The notes: generated by a model not told the origin, from the sequence alone. Counted from the first letter of the stretch, positions 34,982 to 43,678 are shown. The stretch is 64,000 nt of DNA from Vulcanimicrobiota bacterium (GCA_021107945.1 JAIORV010000155.1:1-64000); one strand, 5' to 3'. A program made the numbers and translations.

Positions 34982-35770
34982 TTATTTTAGACCCCAATAT
35001 CTTTTCAAGACATCTTCATTTTTGAAAACCTCTTCAGGTCTTCCTTCTACAATCTTTTTACCTTCGTCAATGAATATTATCCAATCACTGATTTCCCGTG
35101 TCGCTTTCAAATTGTGTTCTATGAAGAAGATGGTTTTCCCAAAATCCTCTTTTAATGAAATCAACAAGTTCATAATTTTCTCGACCAATCCCGGATAAAC
35201 TCCAGATAGGGGTTCATCGAGTAGAAGAAAAGGGGCATCAGCCATCAATGCTATAGATAATTCAACCAATTTCTTTTGTCCATAAGAAAGATCACCTGTC
35301 AAAGAATTCTTTTTTCCTTCCAATCCCACAAAATCAAGCCATTTAAGTGCTCTCTCTCTTGCTTCTACTTCCTCCTTCTTCACTGACCTTCTTCTAAAAA
35401 TTGAGTACCAAAAGGATTTTCCCAGAGGGTAATTTCCTGCCAGCATCACATTTTCCAATGCTGTAAGTTGCGGAAATATTCTAGTATACTGGAAAGTCCG
35501 GGAAATACCCAATTGAGCTATCTTATAAGGGGGCATTCTGACTATGGATTTTCCCTCGAAAAATATATCTCCCCCATCAGGCTCAAGGAAACCCGAAATT
35601 ATATCGAAAAGCGTGGTTTTTCCGGACCCGTTAGCGCCAATTAAAGCGGAAATAACTTTTCCTTTCTCCACGACACAAGTTAAGTCATTTACGGCCTTAA
35701 GTCCATCGAAGCATTTTGTCAGTCCCTTTATTTCAAGAATGGCTTTTTTGTCCGCCAAAGTAATAATCAC
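34982..35770 (-). CDS. livG: ABC transporter ATPase, branched-chain amino acid type
   Basis: The 262-residue protein is LivG-like, with Walker A GANGSGKTT, signature LSYGQKK, Walker B FLLLDEPLSGVYP and the switch IEHNLKA. The signature GQ is followed by KKL, as in this family. GTG start at 35770 overlaps the end of livM by 38 bases, and a later TTG is also possible. It pairs with LivF as the second ATPase subunit. Confidence 0.9.
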   Translation of the reverse strand: MIITLADKKAILEIKGLTKCFDGLKAVNDLTCVVEKGKVISALIGANGSGKTTLFDIISGFLEPDGGDIFFEGKSIVRMPPYKIAQLGISRTFQYTRIFPQLTALENVMLAGNYPLGKSFWYSIFRRRSVKKEEVEARERALKWLDFVGLEGKKNSLTGDLSYGQKKLVELSIALMADAPFLLLDEPLSGVYPGLVEKIMNLLISLKEDFGKTIFFIEHNLKATREISDWIIFIDEGKKIVEGRPEEVFKNEDVLKRYWGLK

Positions 35771-36620
35771 CCCACAATCCTTTCGGCCTTAAGGTAACAA
35801 TAAGTATCAAAAGAATTCCATAAATCAACTGACGAAGGGGAGCGCTTATAGCACCCGGGATATTGAGAAAGCGAAGAATTTCAGGTATGGATATTAATAC
35901 AGCGGCACCAACAATCGGGCCGCGAATATTCCCCATACCGCCAATGACCACCATTGTCAGTATTGTTATTGATTCCATAATCGTAAAACTTGATGGATCA
36001 ATAAATGTTATGTAATGAGCATATAGACTTCCGGCAATTCCTGCAAAGCCGGATCCAACGAGAAAGGCGATTATTTTATATCTTGCAATGTCGATTCCAC
36101 GGACCTGGGTTGCCTTTTCATCCTCTCTTATTGCCTTAAGAATGCGGCCGAATGGTGAGTAGATAGCCGCTCTCAATATAAGAATTGTGATTAATAGGAA
36201 GGAAAGTGTCAAAATGAGATATTTTGTGGGAGAATCAAACGAAAATCCAAGAATCTCAGGCTGCGGAATTCCCGGCATCCCCATTGGCCCCCCGGTAATG
36301 GAAGTCAGATTGTTAAATATCGAATAGGCTATGATACCAAATCCAAATGTGGCTATCCCCAGAAAGTCTCCTCTTAGCCGTAGAGACGGAAGCCCGACAA
36401 CGAAGCCTATAAGAACGGAAACAAGAACCGATAACAGAATACTTGCCCAGAAGGGAATTCCAGCTTTCAAGGCTAACAAAGCCGAAGTATATGCCCCTAT
36501 TCCCATAAAAGCTCCCTGGGCAATTGAAAACTGACCGGAAACCCCAATAATAATATTCAGACTCAATGATAGAATCATATATATACATACAATATTGAGA
36601 AGGTGAATTACGTATGCCAC
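35733..36620 (-). CDS. livM: ABC transporter permease, LivM type
   Basis: The 295-residue membrane protein has about eight hydrophobic segments and the family motifs GAYTSAL, GDFLGIATFGFG and the EExA loop LKAIREDEKAT that contacts the ATPase. The GTG at 36620 overlaps the livH stop codon and follows GAGGAA. An ORF extending to 36716 would add a non-homologous tail inside livH, so the shorter start is better. Confidence 0.85.
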   Translation of the reverse strand: MAYVIHLLNIVCIYMILSLSLNIIIGVSGQFSIAQGAFMGIGAYTSALLALKAGIPFWASILLSVLVSVLIGFVVGLPSLRLRGDFLGIATFGFGIIAYSIFNNLTSITGGPMGMPGIPQPEILGFSFDSPTKYLILTLSFLLITILILRAAIYSPFGRILKAIREDEKATQVRGIDIARYKIIAFLVGSGFAGIAGSLYAHYITFIDPSSFTIMESITILTMVVIGGMGNIRGPIVGAAVLISIPEILRFLNIPGAISAPLRQLIYGILLILIVTLRPKGLWGDYYFGGQKSHS

Positions 36621-37498
36621 TATGTTTCCTCGATTCTCAACTTGACTGCGAAAATTCCGCCTGGTCGAATAAGCAAGAATATAATAAGTAGAGCAAAAGA
36701 GATTGTATCTTTCCACACCGATGGAATAACCAATATTCCCAGATTCTCGATTATCCCCAATAGAAGTCCTCCGACAAAGGCGCCATTAAGAGAACCCATA
36801 CCGCCAATAATTGCAGCTATTACGCCCTTAAGAATAATGTTCATACCCATGGACGGACCGAGATTTGATTCTACACCCACAAGTATTCCAGTACAGATTC
36901 CAATTATAGAGCTTAACAAAAAGATGTAGAGAATTGTCTTGTCGATATTTATTCCAACAATACGGCTCGCATATATATTATCAGATAAGGCCCGAATAGC
37001 AATTCCTATCTTTGTGTATTTGAGCAATAAGTTAAGGAGCAAAATTAAGAGGATGTTAATGATAATAATCAAAATCTGATGATCAGTTATTCTAGCCCCT
37101 AAAAAGCTATGTCCCTCCTGAACCATTCCAAAGTTAATTGTCCTGATCTGAGATCCAGCCAATATCTCGATAATGCTTTGAATAGCTATGTAAACCCCAA
37201 AAGAACTGATGAAAAAGATCAAGCTTGGAGCCCTCTTGATTCTTAATCCCTTATAAGCCAAAAATTCTATGAGAATTATCAATAAAATTCCAATAGCAAT
37301 AGACAAAGCGAGAGAAGTTATGATTCCCAGCTTAAGCTTCTCAAAGAATAAATAGAAAGAATAAGCCCCAACAGCAATTATCCCACCGTGAGCAATATGA
37401 AAGAATTTCACAGCGCGATAAACGAGATTGAAACCAATAGCTGCCAAGGAATAAATGCTTCCAGCTATTATGCCATATATGAGGAACTGCGATATCAT
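36620..37498 (-). CDS. livH: ABC transporter permease, LivH type
   Basis: The 292-residue membrane protein starts with FLIYGIIAGSIYSLAAIGFNL, the typical LivH opening, and has about eight membrane segments with the ATPase-contacting loop RALSDNIYASRIVGI. It overlaps the binding-protein gene by four bases. It forms the heteromeric channel with LivM. Confidence 0.9.
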   Translation of the reverse strand: MISQFLIYGIIAGSIYSLAAIGFNLVYRAVKFFHIAHGGIIAVGAYSFYLFFEKLKLGIITSLALSIAIGILLIILIEFLAYKGLRIKRAPSLIFFISSFGVYIAIQSIIEILAGSQIRTINFGMVQEGHSFLGARITDHQILIIIINILLILLLNLLLKYTKIGIAIRALSDNIYASRIVGINIDKTILYIFLLSSIIGICTGILVGVESNLGPSMGMNIILKGVIAAIIGGMGSLNGAFVGGLLLGIIENLGILVIPSVWKDTISFALLIIFLLIRPGGIFAVKLRIEET

Positions 37499-38685
37499 TC
37501 TTCCTCAAACAGGGTGAATTTGCCGTTTTTCACCACATATACATCATATTTCTTTGTGACTTCTCCATAAACATCGAAGGTAGTTGAGCCCGTGACTCCC
37601 TGGAAATCCTTAATCTTATAGAGAGCGTCCTTAAGGCCTTCACCGGTTTCCCCGTCCATTTCCAGCGCTTTTCCAACTATTTTCATGCAATCATATGCAG
37701 TCGCCGCATAGACTTCAGGATCTTTTTTGAATTTCTTTTTGAACTTGGTGACGAAATCCTTAACGATAGGATCATCGCTATCAGGCGCCCAATGCATATT
37801 GACCACATATACTCCTTCAGCGGCCCCTCCGGATAGCTTGATTAGCTCTGGTGCAAAACACCCCTCCGGAGCGACAAATTTTACTTTGAGTCCTATCTCC
37901 TTAGTCTGTTTGAGAATTAATGCTCCTTCCTTATATTGGGAAGAGAGAAAGACAACACCTGCACCCGAATTTTTGATCTTCGCTAATTGCGCCCTAAAAT
38001 CAGTTGCGCCCTGATCGAAGCCTTCCACTGCCAATACCTTTCCACCCAAATTCTTGAATTGTCTTGAAAACACATTTTTCAATCCTGCGCCATAATCGTT
38101 ATTAATGAAAAGAATGGCGGCTTTCTTCAATCCGAGCTCCCTAAATGCGAAATCCGCCACCACTTTGCCCTGATAGTTATCAGATGGCCAATTTCTAAAA
38201 ATATAGTTTCCTGCATCTTTTATCTTATCGTTAGAACAGGTGGGTGAGATGTAAACTACCTTATGCTTTTCGGCAATAGGGGCACAAGCGAGCATCACGG
38301 AAGAACCCGTTCCCTGAATTACAAGAGGAACCTTATCTATCGTAATGAGCTTCGTGATAATTGAAACTCCTTTTTTGGGATCCAATTGATCGTTATCATA
38401 AATAACTTCAATTTTTTTGCCCCTTATACCCCCGGCTGTGTTAATTTCGTCAACAGCCAGTTCAGTTCCATATTTGACCATTTCGCCATAATAAGCAGCA
38501 TCACCCGTCAAAACGCCTATCCATCCGATTCTTATAACACCTTTCTCTTTGGGTGTTTCCTTCGTCGGACTTGCAGGTGTTGGGCTTACCTGAGGCGGCC
38601 CTTCTCTCCTTGTGCACCCCAAGAGACACACAAAGAGGAATAAAATGATCATAATTAATCCCAGAAGTTGCCTTCTCTTAAACAT
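37495..38685 (-). CDS. Lipoprotein periplasmic-binding protein, LivK type
   Basis: The 396-residue protein has a signal peptide with lipobox VCLLGC, a Pro/Thr/Ser-rich linker, and a type I periplasmic-binding fold of the Leu/Ile/Val family (IRIGWIGVLTGDAAYYGEMVKYG, then LAVDEINTAGGI). The start at 38685 follows AAGGATGG. Members bind amino acids, amides, aromatic acids or short peptides, so the ligand is open. Its location among peptide-modifying genes suggests the transporter serves that pathway. Confidence 0.85.
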   Translation of the reverse strand: MFKRRQLLGLIMIILFLFVCLLGCTRREGPPQVSPTPASPTKETPKEKGVIRIGWIGVLTGDAAYYGEMVKYGTELAVDEINTAGGIRGKKIEVIYDNDQLDPKKGVSIITKLITIDKVPLVIQGTGSSVMLACAPIAEKHKVVYISPTCSNDKIKDAGNYIFRNWPSDNYQGKVVADFAFRELGLKKAAILFINNDYGAGLKNVFSRQFKNLGGKVLAVEGFDQGATDFRAQLAKIKNSGAGVVFLSSQYKEGALILKQTKEIGLKVKFVAPEGCFAPELIKLSGGAAEGVYVVNMHWAPDSDDPIVKDFVTKFKKKFKKDPEVYAATAYDCMKIVGKALEMDGETGEGLKDALYKIKDFQGVTGSTTFDVYGEVTKKYDVYVVKNGKFTLFEEE

Positions 38686-38699
38686 TTGGCACCATCCTT

Positions 38700-39317
38700 T
38701 CAAGCATTGATTTTTGCCAATTCATCATTTATTAATTCCAACAACTCAAAAGTTCCGTAATCCCTTGATTTCAAACTTGCAATTGCCGGTCTGCCCAATT
38801 TGAAATTCCATGACTTGGCAAGGCTAATATCCAAAAGCCCGCATAAAATGCAAGCCAAGATTCCTCTATGAGATATAATGGCTATAGAAGCTTCATCATT
38901 GTAATGTTTTGTAATCTCCTTGACCTTTTCCATTGCCCTTTTCTGCGCCTCAGGAATTGTCTCCTTTGCCCCGGAAATTATACATTTATCCATTTCATAG
39001 AAGAAAATCCTTCCCTCATCGCTTCTTTTGAATGTATCACGGGATTGACCTTCAAAATCTCCCATATCTATTTCCCGGAATTCTTCAATAACGCTGGGCT
39101 TGACATTCAATATAGCGCCAATTGATTGAGCGGTTTCTTTAGACTGGATTGAAGATCCGGAATAAATTTTATCTATCCTTACTTTGTTTCTAAGAAATTT
39201 ACCGATCCTCCTTGCATCTTCCACGCCCTTCTTGCTAAGAGAGGAATCCAATTTTTCGCTGATAATTAAATCTTGAAACTTCTCTCTTTCTGTGACTGGT
39301 ATGAGAAGGATTCTCAT
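38700..39317 (-). CDS. Histidine-phosphatase-fold protein without the RHG motif (paralogue 2)
   Basis: The 205-residue protein follows the phosphoglycerate-mutase/histidine-phosphatase fold (SKETAQSI, EFREIDMGDFEG, IAIISHRGILACIL). The N-terminal RHG that carries the phospho-accepting His is replaced by PVT at residues 7-9, and the second-motif Arg is also lost. The later His of SHRG remains. It is probably not a conventional phosphatase and may bind a phosphorylated or anionic ligand. It overlaps the SPASM enzyme gene by one base. It is paralogous to 43000-43611. Confidence 0.7.
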   Translation of the reverse strand: MRILLIPVTEREKFQDLIISEKLDSSLSKKGVEDARRIGKFLRNKVRIDKIYSGSSIQSKETAQSIGAILNVKPSVIEEFREIDMGDFEGQSRDTFKRSDEGRIFFYEMDKCIISGAKETIPEAQKRAMEKVKEITKHYNDEASIAIISHRGILACILCGLLDISLAKSWNFKLGRPAIASLKSRDYGTFELLELINDELAKINA

Positions 39318-40663
39318 TACTCAATGCTCCCTTCAATAGTCATTTTTCTCGAAATTAAATCCCTGATCATCTCAATTTCGCAATTCTCAATTAATTCCTT
39401 GTGGCAGAAAGTATCGGTGATATTTCCGTTTTCCATAACGCAATGTAATCTACATCCACCAAGACAGAGGGGCAAATAAGCACACTTCCTACATTCATCA
39501 TTATCCCAAGGAGTCATTTCGATGTATTTGTAGATTCTTTCAATCAAGTCCGGAGAGAATCCTTGAGACACATTTCCGATTTTATATTCTTCCATACCGG
39601 GCATGCCAATACATTTGTATATATTTCCCAAGGGATCAAAAACAAGATGGCTCAATCTCCAGAAAGTACAGGGCCCTTTATCAAAGATTCTTATGGGATT
39701 GCAGGAAAATCCTTTTCGGGCAGCTATTTTTAATAGATCTGCCCAAATATGATAATATTGCTTTGATGGCAGGCGATAATTATTGCAATGTTCTAAATTG
39801 CATTTTGTCTCAAACACAGGTGAAAAGGCAATCGCAAAATTCTGATCTTTAAATTCGGAGATTTCATCCAGAAAGCTGGGAAGAGCCTGGTAATTTTGAA
39901 GGTCAAAGTTTATCAATAATAAGACTTTTGAATTTGTGTCCCGCAAGATTCTATTTATATTCTTATGGATAACTTTATAACTTCTTTTTCCTGTCTTGAA
40001 TGGGCGTCTCTTATTATGAATCTCAGGAGGGCCATCTAAAGTGATTTGGAGATATTTAAATTTATAATTTTCTAATACCTTTATAAGATGATCATTAAGA
40101 ATTGTCCCGTTAGTATACATATAGAATTCGGGAGTAATTCCTTCTCTTGATGTTGCACAAATTAATTCTTCAGGAAAAAACTCCAGCATTTCGGGATTTA
40201 ATGTTGGTTCTCCGCCATAAAAATATACTTTCATTTCTTTGCTCTTATGTTTTTTGGCAAATTTGTGTAGCCAATTGATTATTCTTGACGCTGTCTCTCG
40301 ATCCATATCCAATTGCCGATTCTTAATATATCCATCCTCAAAACAATATGTACAGCCAAGATTGCATCTTGAAGTTAAAAGAACCACTGCCTTTATAATT
40401 GATGTGTCAAGTTTTATATTTTCGAACCACCTTCTAAATAAGTCAATCTCATCTACAGAGTCTTCCAAAACAAGTCCGGTTGTTTTCAGCAGATTTAGAC
40501 TTTCATCATCTAATAAAGCAAGGCTACTGACATTATCATACATTTTTTCCAATACAGAGGCTTTATCTGGAGATAATTCAACAATTGCCCTATTTAGGCA
40601 GTTAATTATTGCTTTAAATTTCCCGTTTAACGATATTAATTTGCAAAACCGGGATAGTTTCAT
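39317..40663 (-). CDS. Radical SAM/SPASM peptide-maturase-like enzyme
   Basis: The 448-residue protein has an N-terminal domain of the kind seen in peptide-modifying radical SAM enzymes (ILxNxLNRAIVEL, about 1-70). The radical SAM motif is Cys100-x3-Cys104-x2-Cys107 in TSRCNLGCTYCFED, with YFYGGEPTL and the strand YTNGT. The C-terminal SPASM domain has CIGMPG and the NDECRKCAYLPLCLGGC cluster. This layout is that of ranthipeptide/sactipeptide-type and anaerobic sulfatase maturases. The 53-residue Cys-containing peptide encoded about 1.7 kb upstream in the same operon is the natural substrate candidate. It overlaps the MtxX-like gene before it by four bases. Confidence 0.8.
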   Translation of the reverse strand: MKLSRFCKLISLNGKFKAIINCLNRAIVELSPDKASVLEKMYDNVSSLALLDDESLNLLKTTGLVLEDSVDEIDLFRRWFENIKLDTSIIKAVVLLTSRCNLGCTYCFEDGYIKNRQLDMDRETASRIINWLHKFAKKHKSKEMKVYFYGGEPTLNPEMLEFFPEELICATSREGITPEFYMYTNGTILNDHLIKVLENYKFKYLQITLDGPPEIHNKRRPFKTGKRSYKVIHKNINRILRDTNSKVLLLINFDLQNYQALPSFLDEISEFKDQNFAIAFSPVFETKCNLEHCNNYRLPSKQYYHIWADLLKIAARKGFSCNPIRIFDKGPCTFWRLSHLVFDPLGNIYKCIGMPGMEEYKIGNVSQGFSPDLIERIYKYIEMTPWDNDECRKCAYLPLCLGGCRLHCVMENGNITDTFCHKELIENCEIEMIRDLISRKMTIEGSIE

Positions 40664-41460
40664 CCTTTTTGCTTCTCCTTCTTAATGTTTACAAGGGCAC
40701 AGGCAAATTTTAGAGCATTCAGGTATGTCTTAGGACCAAGTCTTCCAGTTGCAGAGACAAAGATTCTTTCCGTTAATGCTGGCTGTGCAATAAGATCTGC
40801 TCCAGCAGAGAAAAATGTGCCTCCCATAAGATAAGCTCCGGTCCAGTTGTGAGCAAATAATATATTTCTTCCATGATCTAAGGCTTCTTTGACTTTGTCA
40901 CCGTAACTCTTGGCGTTAATGTTTTCTTTTGATAAGAAAGAAGTCAGATAATTGCCTTCAAATATAATTCGATCTACATTTGGATCTTCTCCCAAATATT
41001 TTTCCAGGCAGTAGAAGATTGCTACTTTAGGCTCAATTGCCAAATCCTTCATTAAAGATACGGCAAGTTGGAGTATACTCAATTTGAATATCATATTATC
41101 TATTCCTGTTGTGCGAAGCGGTCCTATAAAAAAATAATGATTATTAAAATGCATAAGGTTTAGCCTGAGAACCTTTTCCATATATTGATTCTCCAGAGCA
41201 TTAATTATTTTTTGCTTGCCAAAATTCCAATGGACAATTCCATCTACCTCACCGGAAATTAGCATTGAAGACATATCTTGTGCAGTGATCTTTGGGTAAT
41301 TCTCATAACCGGACACTTTAGTTCCTGCAATTACAATATCAGCATATTCTTTTGATTGAGTGAGTATTTCCAAAATTTCCTGGTCAACCTTTTTTAGGGC
41401 AATCGCAATTATAGGCTTGCTTAACTTTGCCTTTTCCAAGATTTGTTTATACAAGTTCAT
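40660..41460 (-). CDS. MtxX/phosphotransacetylase-like protein (copy B)
   Basis: The 266-residue protein resembles the MtxX (methanogenesis marker Mmp4) branch of the phosphate acyltransferase fold: an N-terminal half with IAIALKK and DIVIAGTK, and a C-terminal half with PKVAIFYCLEKYLGEDPNVD, FEGNYLTSFL and the GAYLMGGTFFSAGADLIAQP segment. Function of the bacterial relatives is unknown. The start at 41460 aligns with the start of the tandem paralogue and follows GGAGG; a longer TTG start lies at 41493. It overlaps the SPASM gene, so it is probably made with it. Confidence 0.55.
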   Translation of the reverse strand: MNLYKQILEKAKLSKPIIAIALKKVDQEILEILTQSKEYADIVIAGTKVSGYENYPKITAQDMSSMLISGEVDGIVHWNFGKQKIINALENQYMEKVLRLNLMHFNNHYFFIGPLRTTGIDNMIFKLSILQLAVSLMKDLAIEPKVAIFYCLEKYLGEDPNVDRIIFEGNYLTSFLSKENINAKSYGDKVKEALDHGRNILFAHNWTGAYLMGGTFFSAGADLIAQPALTERIFVSATGRLGPKTYLNALKFACALVNIKKEKQKG

Positions 41461-41485
41461 TACAAGTTTTACCTCCGAGATATTC

Positions 41486-42295
41486 TTATCCAAACTTCTT
41501 TTTATTCACAAGTGCTGTCGCCATTATAATTGATCTTAGTAGACCGCCTTTGGTGGAGGAACTGTGGACATATATGCATTCATCCATAAATACATGTTCA
41601 TACAGCCAATCCCCTCCTGCAAGATTAACAAGAACGTCGCCTATGAATTGAGTTATCATGCTACCAGGAGTTATAATAAGGTTGCATCCTTCTTTTACTG
41701 CTTTGCTAGTTTTTTTGTAATAGTTTGTTATATTAATTCTATCCCGATAGAAAGATGTAAGCATCTCAGCTTCTGCCATACTCTGATCAACCAGAGGGTC
41801 TTTCCCCAAATGCCCAAGATGCCCGGCGGAAATTACTCCAACCTTTGGAGTACCTCCCCACGATCTTATGAAGGCGGTGCCCTTCTCAATTAATTTCATT
41901 CTATCCTCCATAGAATGCTCATTGGTAATTCTATCAGGGCCAATATAGAAATAGAATTCTCCCTTCTCATTGGCAATTTTCAATAGAGCCATTCGAATAA
42001 CTTTCTCAAGGTTAAATAACCTCTGTATTTCATCCAATAAAATATCCGATTGAAAATTTCCCTTTACAATGGCCTCAACTTTCCCATCTTTTACTAAATT
42101 GACCAGAGTAGAAAAATCTCCCTCAAGGCTCTCAAAACCCTCGATCTTTTCTCCGACTACAACAATGTCAGCCCATTTCTTGCCTTCATTAATCTCAGAA
42201 ATTAGCCTATCCCCCGCCTTTCTTAATCCAATAGCGATTCTGGCTTTTGCCTTCTCAGCAGTCTTGATCATATTTTCAAATACTTGCAGTGCCAT
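41486..42295 (-). CDS. MtxX/phosphotransacetylase-like protein (copy A)
   Basis: The 269-residue protein is paralogous to the next gene over its whole length: ARIAIGLRKAG, DIVVVGEKI, VEAIVKGNFQSD, PKVGVISAGHLGHLGKDPLVDQS, AEAEMLTSFYRDR and GDVLVNLAGGD. Copy A keeps the motif GHLGHLGKDPLVD close to MtxX phosphotransacetylase-like proteins, while copy B is more divergent there. A hetero-oligomer is plausible. RBS AAGGGGGG, ATG at 42295. It lies 57 bases after the peptide gene. Confidence 0.55.
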   Translation of the reverse strand: MALQVFENMIKTAEKAKARIAIGLRKAGDRLISEINEGKKWADIVVVGEKIEGFESLEGDFSTLVNLVKDGKVEAIVKGNFQSDILLDEIQRLFNLEKVIRMALLKIANEKGEFYFYIGPDRITNEHSMEDRMKLIEKGTAFIRSWGGTPKVGVISAGHLGHLGKDPLVDQSMAEAEMLTSFYRDRINITNYYKKTSKAVKEGCNLIITPGSMITQFIGDVLVNLAGGDWLYEHVFMDECIYVHSSSTKGGLLRSIIMATALVNKKKFG

Positions 42296-42352
42296 AAAAA
42301 AATGCCCCCCTTCGGCCTCGATATGAAATTGCTTATGGAATATCTATGATCT

Positions 42353-42514
42353 TTAGCATTTGTAGTGAGTCATACAATCTGGAAGGAATTGATAGGCGTT
42401 AAAGAGATCCTTGGGAGGCTTTACAATCTTGATACCCCTATTCACATTATGAATATTGGTGTTTTTCCCTTTAGATCCCTTATCTTTGGTTTTATTTTCT
42501 TTTACTTTTTTCAT
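42353..42514 (-). CDS. 53-residue peptide, candidate modified-peptide precursor
   Basis: The ATG at 42514 directly follows the HIT gene stop codon (TAG at 42517-42515), so it is read by coupled translation. The product has a Lys/Asn-rich first half (MKKVKENKTKDKGSKGKN) and a second half IKIVKPPKDLFNAY followed by QFLPDCMTHYKC at the stop. Two Cys and an Asp near the end, a small size, a leader-like basic start and a position upstream of three radical SAM enzymes fit a RiPP precursor. An alternative is a small structural or metal-binding protein. No homologue is recognised. Confidence 0.6.
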   Translation of the reverse strand: MKKVKENKTKDKGSKGKNTNIHNVNRGIKIVKPPKDLFNAYQFLPDCMTHYKC

Positions 42515-42973
42515 CTACAAGACACCTGCCTGGATCTGTGAAGTTTGCTTCGATAGATGCATCCTGATTTCGTTAATTATTTCTGCATATTCTTCGTCCT
42601 TCAATTCTACTTCAGGTTGAGGCTCAACCCAAATGGCAGTTCCCCAGTTAACTTCCCATTTATACCTTGGTATTATATGCCAATGTAAATGAGGAACTTT
42701 ATTACCCATTAAAAGATAATTCATATGATCTGGACTAAAGATTTCCTTTACCGCCTTTGCCATTTTTAGCATGTCCTGGTAAAGACCGAGATTCTCTTCG
42801 TCAGAAAGCTCTGTTATATTTTCCTTATGATCGTGAAAATATACCGTTATATATCCACGGTTATATTGATCCTTTTTAAGCCTGACAATAGATGATGACA
42901 ATCTTGTAATAAAGAATCTATCAGTCTCAGTGGTTGTTAGATATTTGCATATTTTGCAATCATCTTTTGACAT
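42515..42973 (-). CDS. HIT-family hydrolase
   Basis: The 152-residue protein has the histidine triad PHLHWHIIPRY, the N-terminal CKICKYL zinc-like motif common in HIT hydrolases, and the usual RGYITVYFHDHKENI strand before the helical middle. HIT enzymes cleave nucleotidyl groups from phosphoramidates, phosphate esters or dinucleoside polyphosphates. The start at 42973 follows GGAGA. The next gene (the peptide) abuts its stop codon, and the preceding phosphatase-like gene is 26 bases away. A role in nucleotide-linked intermediates of the operon's product is an inference. Confidence 0.85.
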   Translation of the reverse strand: MSKDDCKICKYLTTTETDRFFITRLSSSIVRLKKDQYNRGYITVYFHDHKENITELSDEENLGLYQDMLKMAKAVKEIFSPDHMNYLLMGNKVPHLHWHIIPRYKWEVNWGTAIWVEPQPEVELKDEEYAEIINEIRMHLSKQTSQIQAGVL

Positions 42974-42999
42974 AAACAACAATCTCCTTCATCCATAAT

Positions 43000-43611
43000 T
43001 CATTTCAAATTAATTTCGCTAATCTTAGCACTATTTATGATGTCATGCAACACAAAAGAATCTTCACTTTTCATTTCAATTATTATAATCGCACAGTTGC
43101 CGATTTTGAGCCTCCAGAAATTAGTAAAATTGTCACCTAGTATTCCACACAAAATCGCTCTCATAGTACCGCCATGGGTGACGATGAGAATTGCCTTCTC
43201 ATTTTTATGCTTTTGAAATAACTCCTTTATTTTTAGCTTAATTAACTCCAGGGTTTCAAAGATTGTCTCCTCAACACCAGGGATAACACATCTTTCAATG
43301 CTGGAGAAAAAGATTTTTCCCTTCAATGAAGTCTTAATTTCCTGTTTTGTCTTACCGTCAAATTCTCCAAGGTCTATTTCGTTAAACTCATCAATTATTT
43401 CGATATCATTTGAAATGAATTTGGCAGTTTCTCTGCACCTTCCCATTGGACTCGAATAAACTTGAGCGAGAGTAAGTTCCTTTAGTGCTGTACCTACATC
43501 TTCTGCCATCTCTTTTCCCGCTTCTGTCAAGGGAGAATCATAATTCCTGCCAGAGACCCTTCCTTCTCTATTTGCATCGGTCTGAGCTAGTCTTAAAAGT
43601 ATTAAATACAC
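43000..43611 (-). CDS. Histidine-phosphatase-fold protein lacking the catalytic His (paralogue 1)
   Basis: The 203-residue protein is a recognisable histidine-phosphatase (SPLTEAGKEMA, YSSPMGRCRETA, IDLGEFDGKTKQEI, ILIVTHGGTMRAIL). The nucleophile motif, normally RHG with the phospho-accepting His, reads Arg7-Leu8-Ala9. The other active-site residues (Arg in the second motif, Glu, and the His of THGG) persist. This suggests a pseudo-enzyme that still binds phosphorylated ligands, or an altered mechanism. GTG start follows GGAGG. It is the first gene behind the promoter at 43647-43674. Confidence 0.75.
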   Translation of the reverse strand: MYLILLRLAQTDANREGRVSGRNYDSPLTEAGKEMAEDVGTALKELTLAQVYSSPMGRCRETAKFISNDIEIIDEFNEIDLGEFDGKTKQEIKTSLKGKIFFSSIERCVIPGVEETIFETLELIKLKIKELFQKHKNEKAILIVTHGGTMRAILCGILGDNFTNFWRLKIGNCAIIIIEMKSEDSFVLHDIINSAKISEINLK

Positions 43612-43646
43612 TATGATAACCTCCGAATATAAATTCTCTCGAGGAG

Positions 43647-43674
43647 ATTATAACATGATGATGATGGAGCCAAA
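43647..43674 (-). promoter_or_regulatory. Promoter of the radical SAM/transporter operon
   Basis: On the minus strand TTTGGC (43674-43669), a 16-base spacer and a perfect TATAAT (43652-43647) precede the GTG start at 43611. It is the best promoter in the region and marks the start of the operon. Confidence 0.6.
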
Positions 43675-43678
43675 GGAA

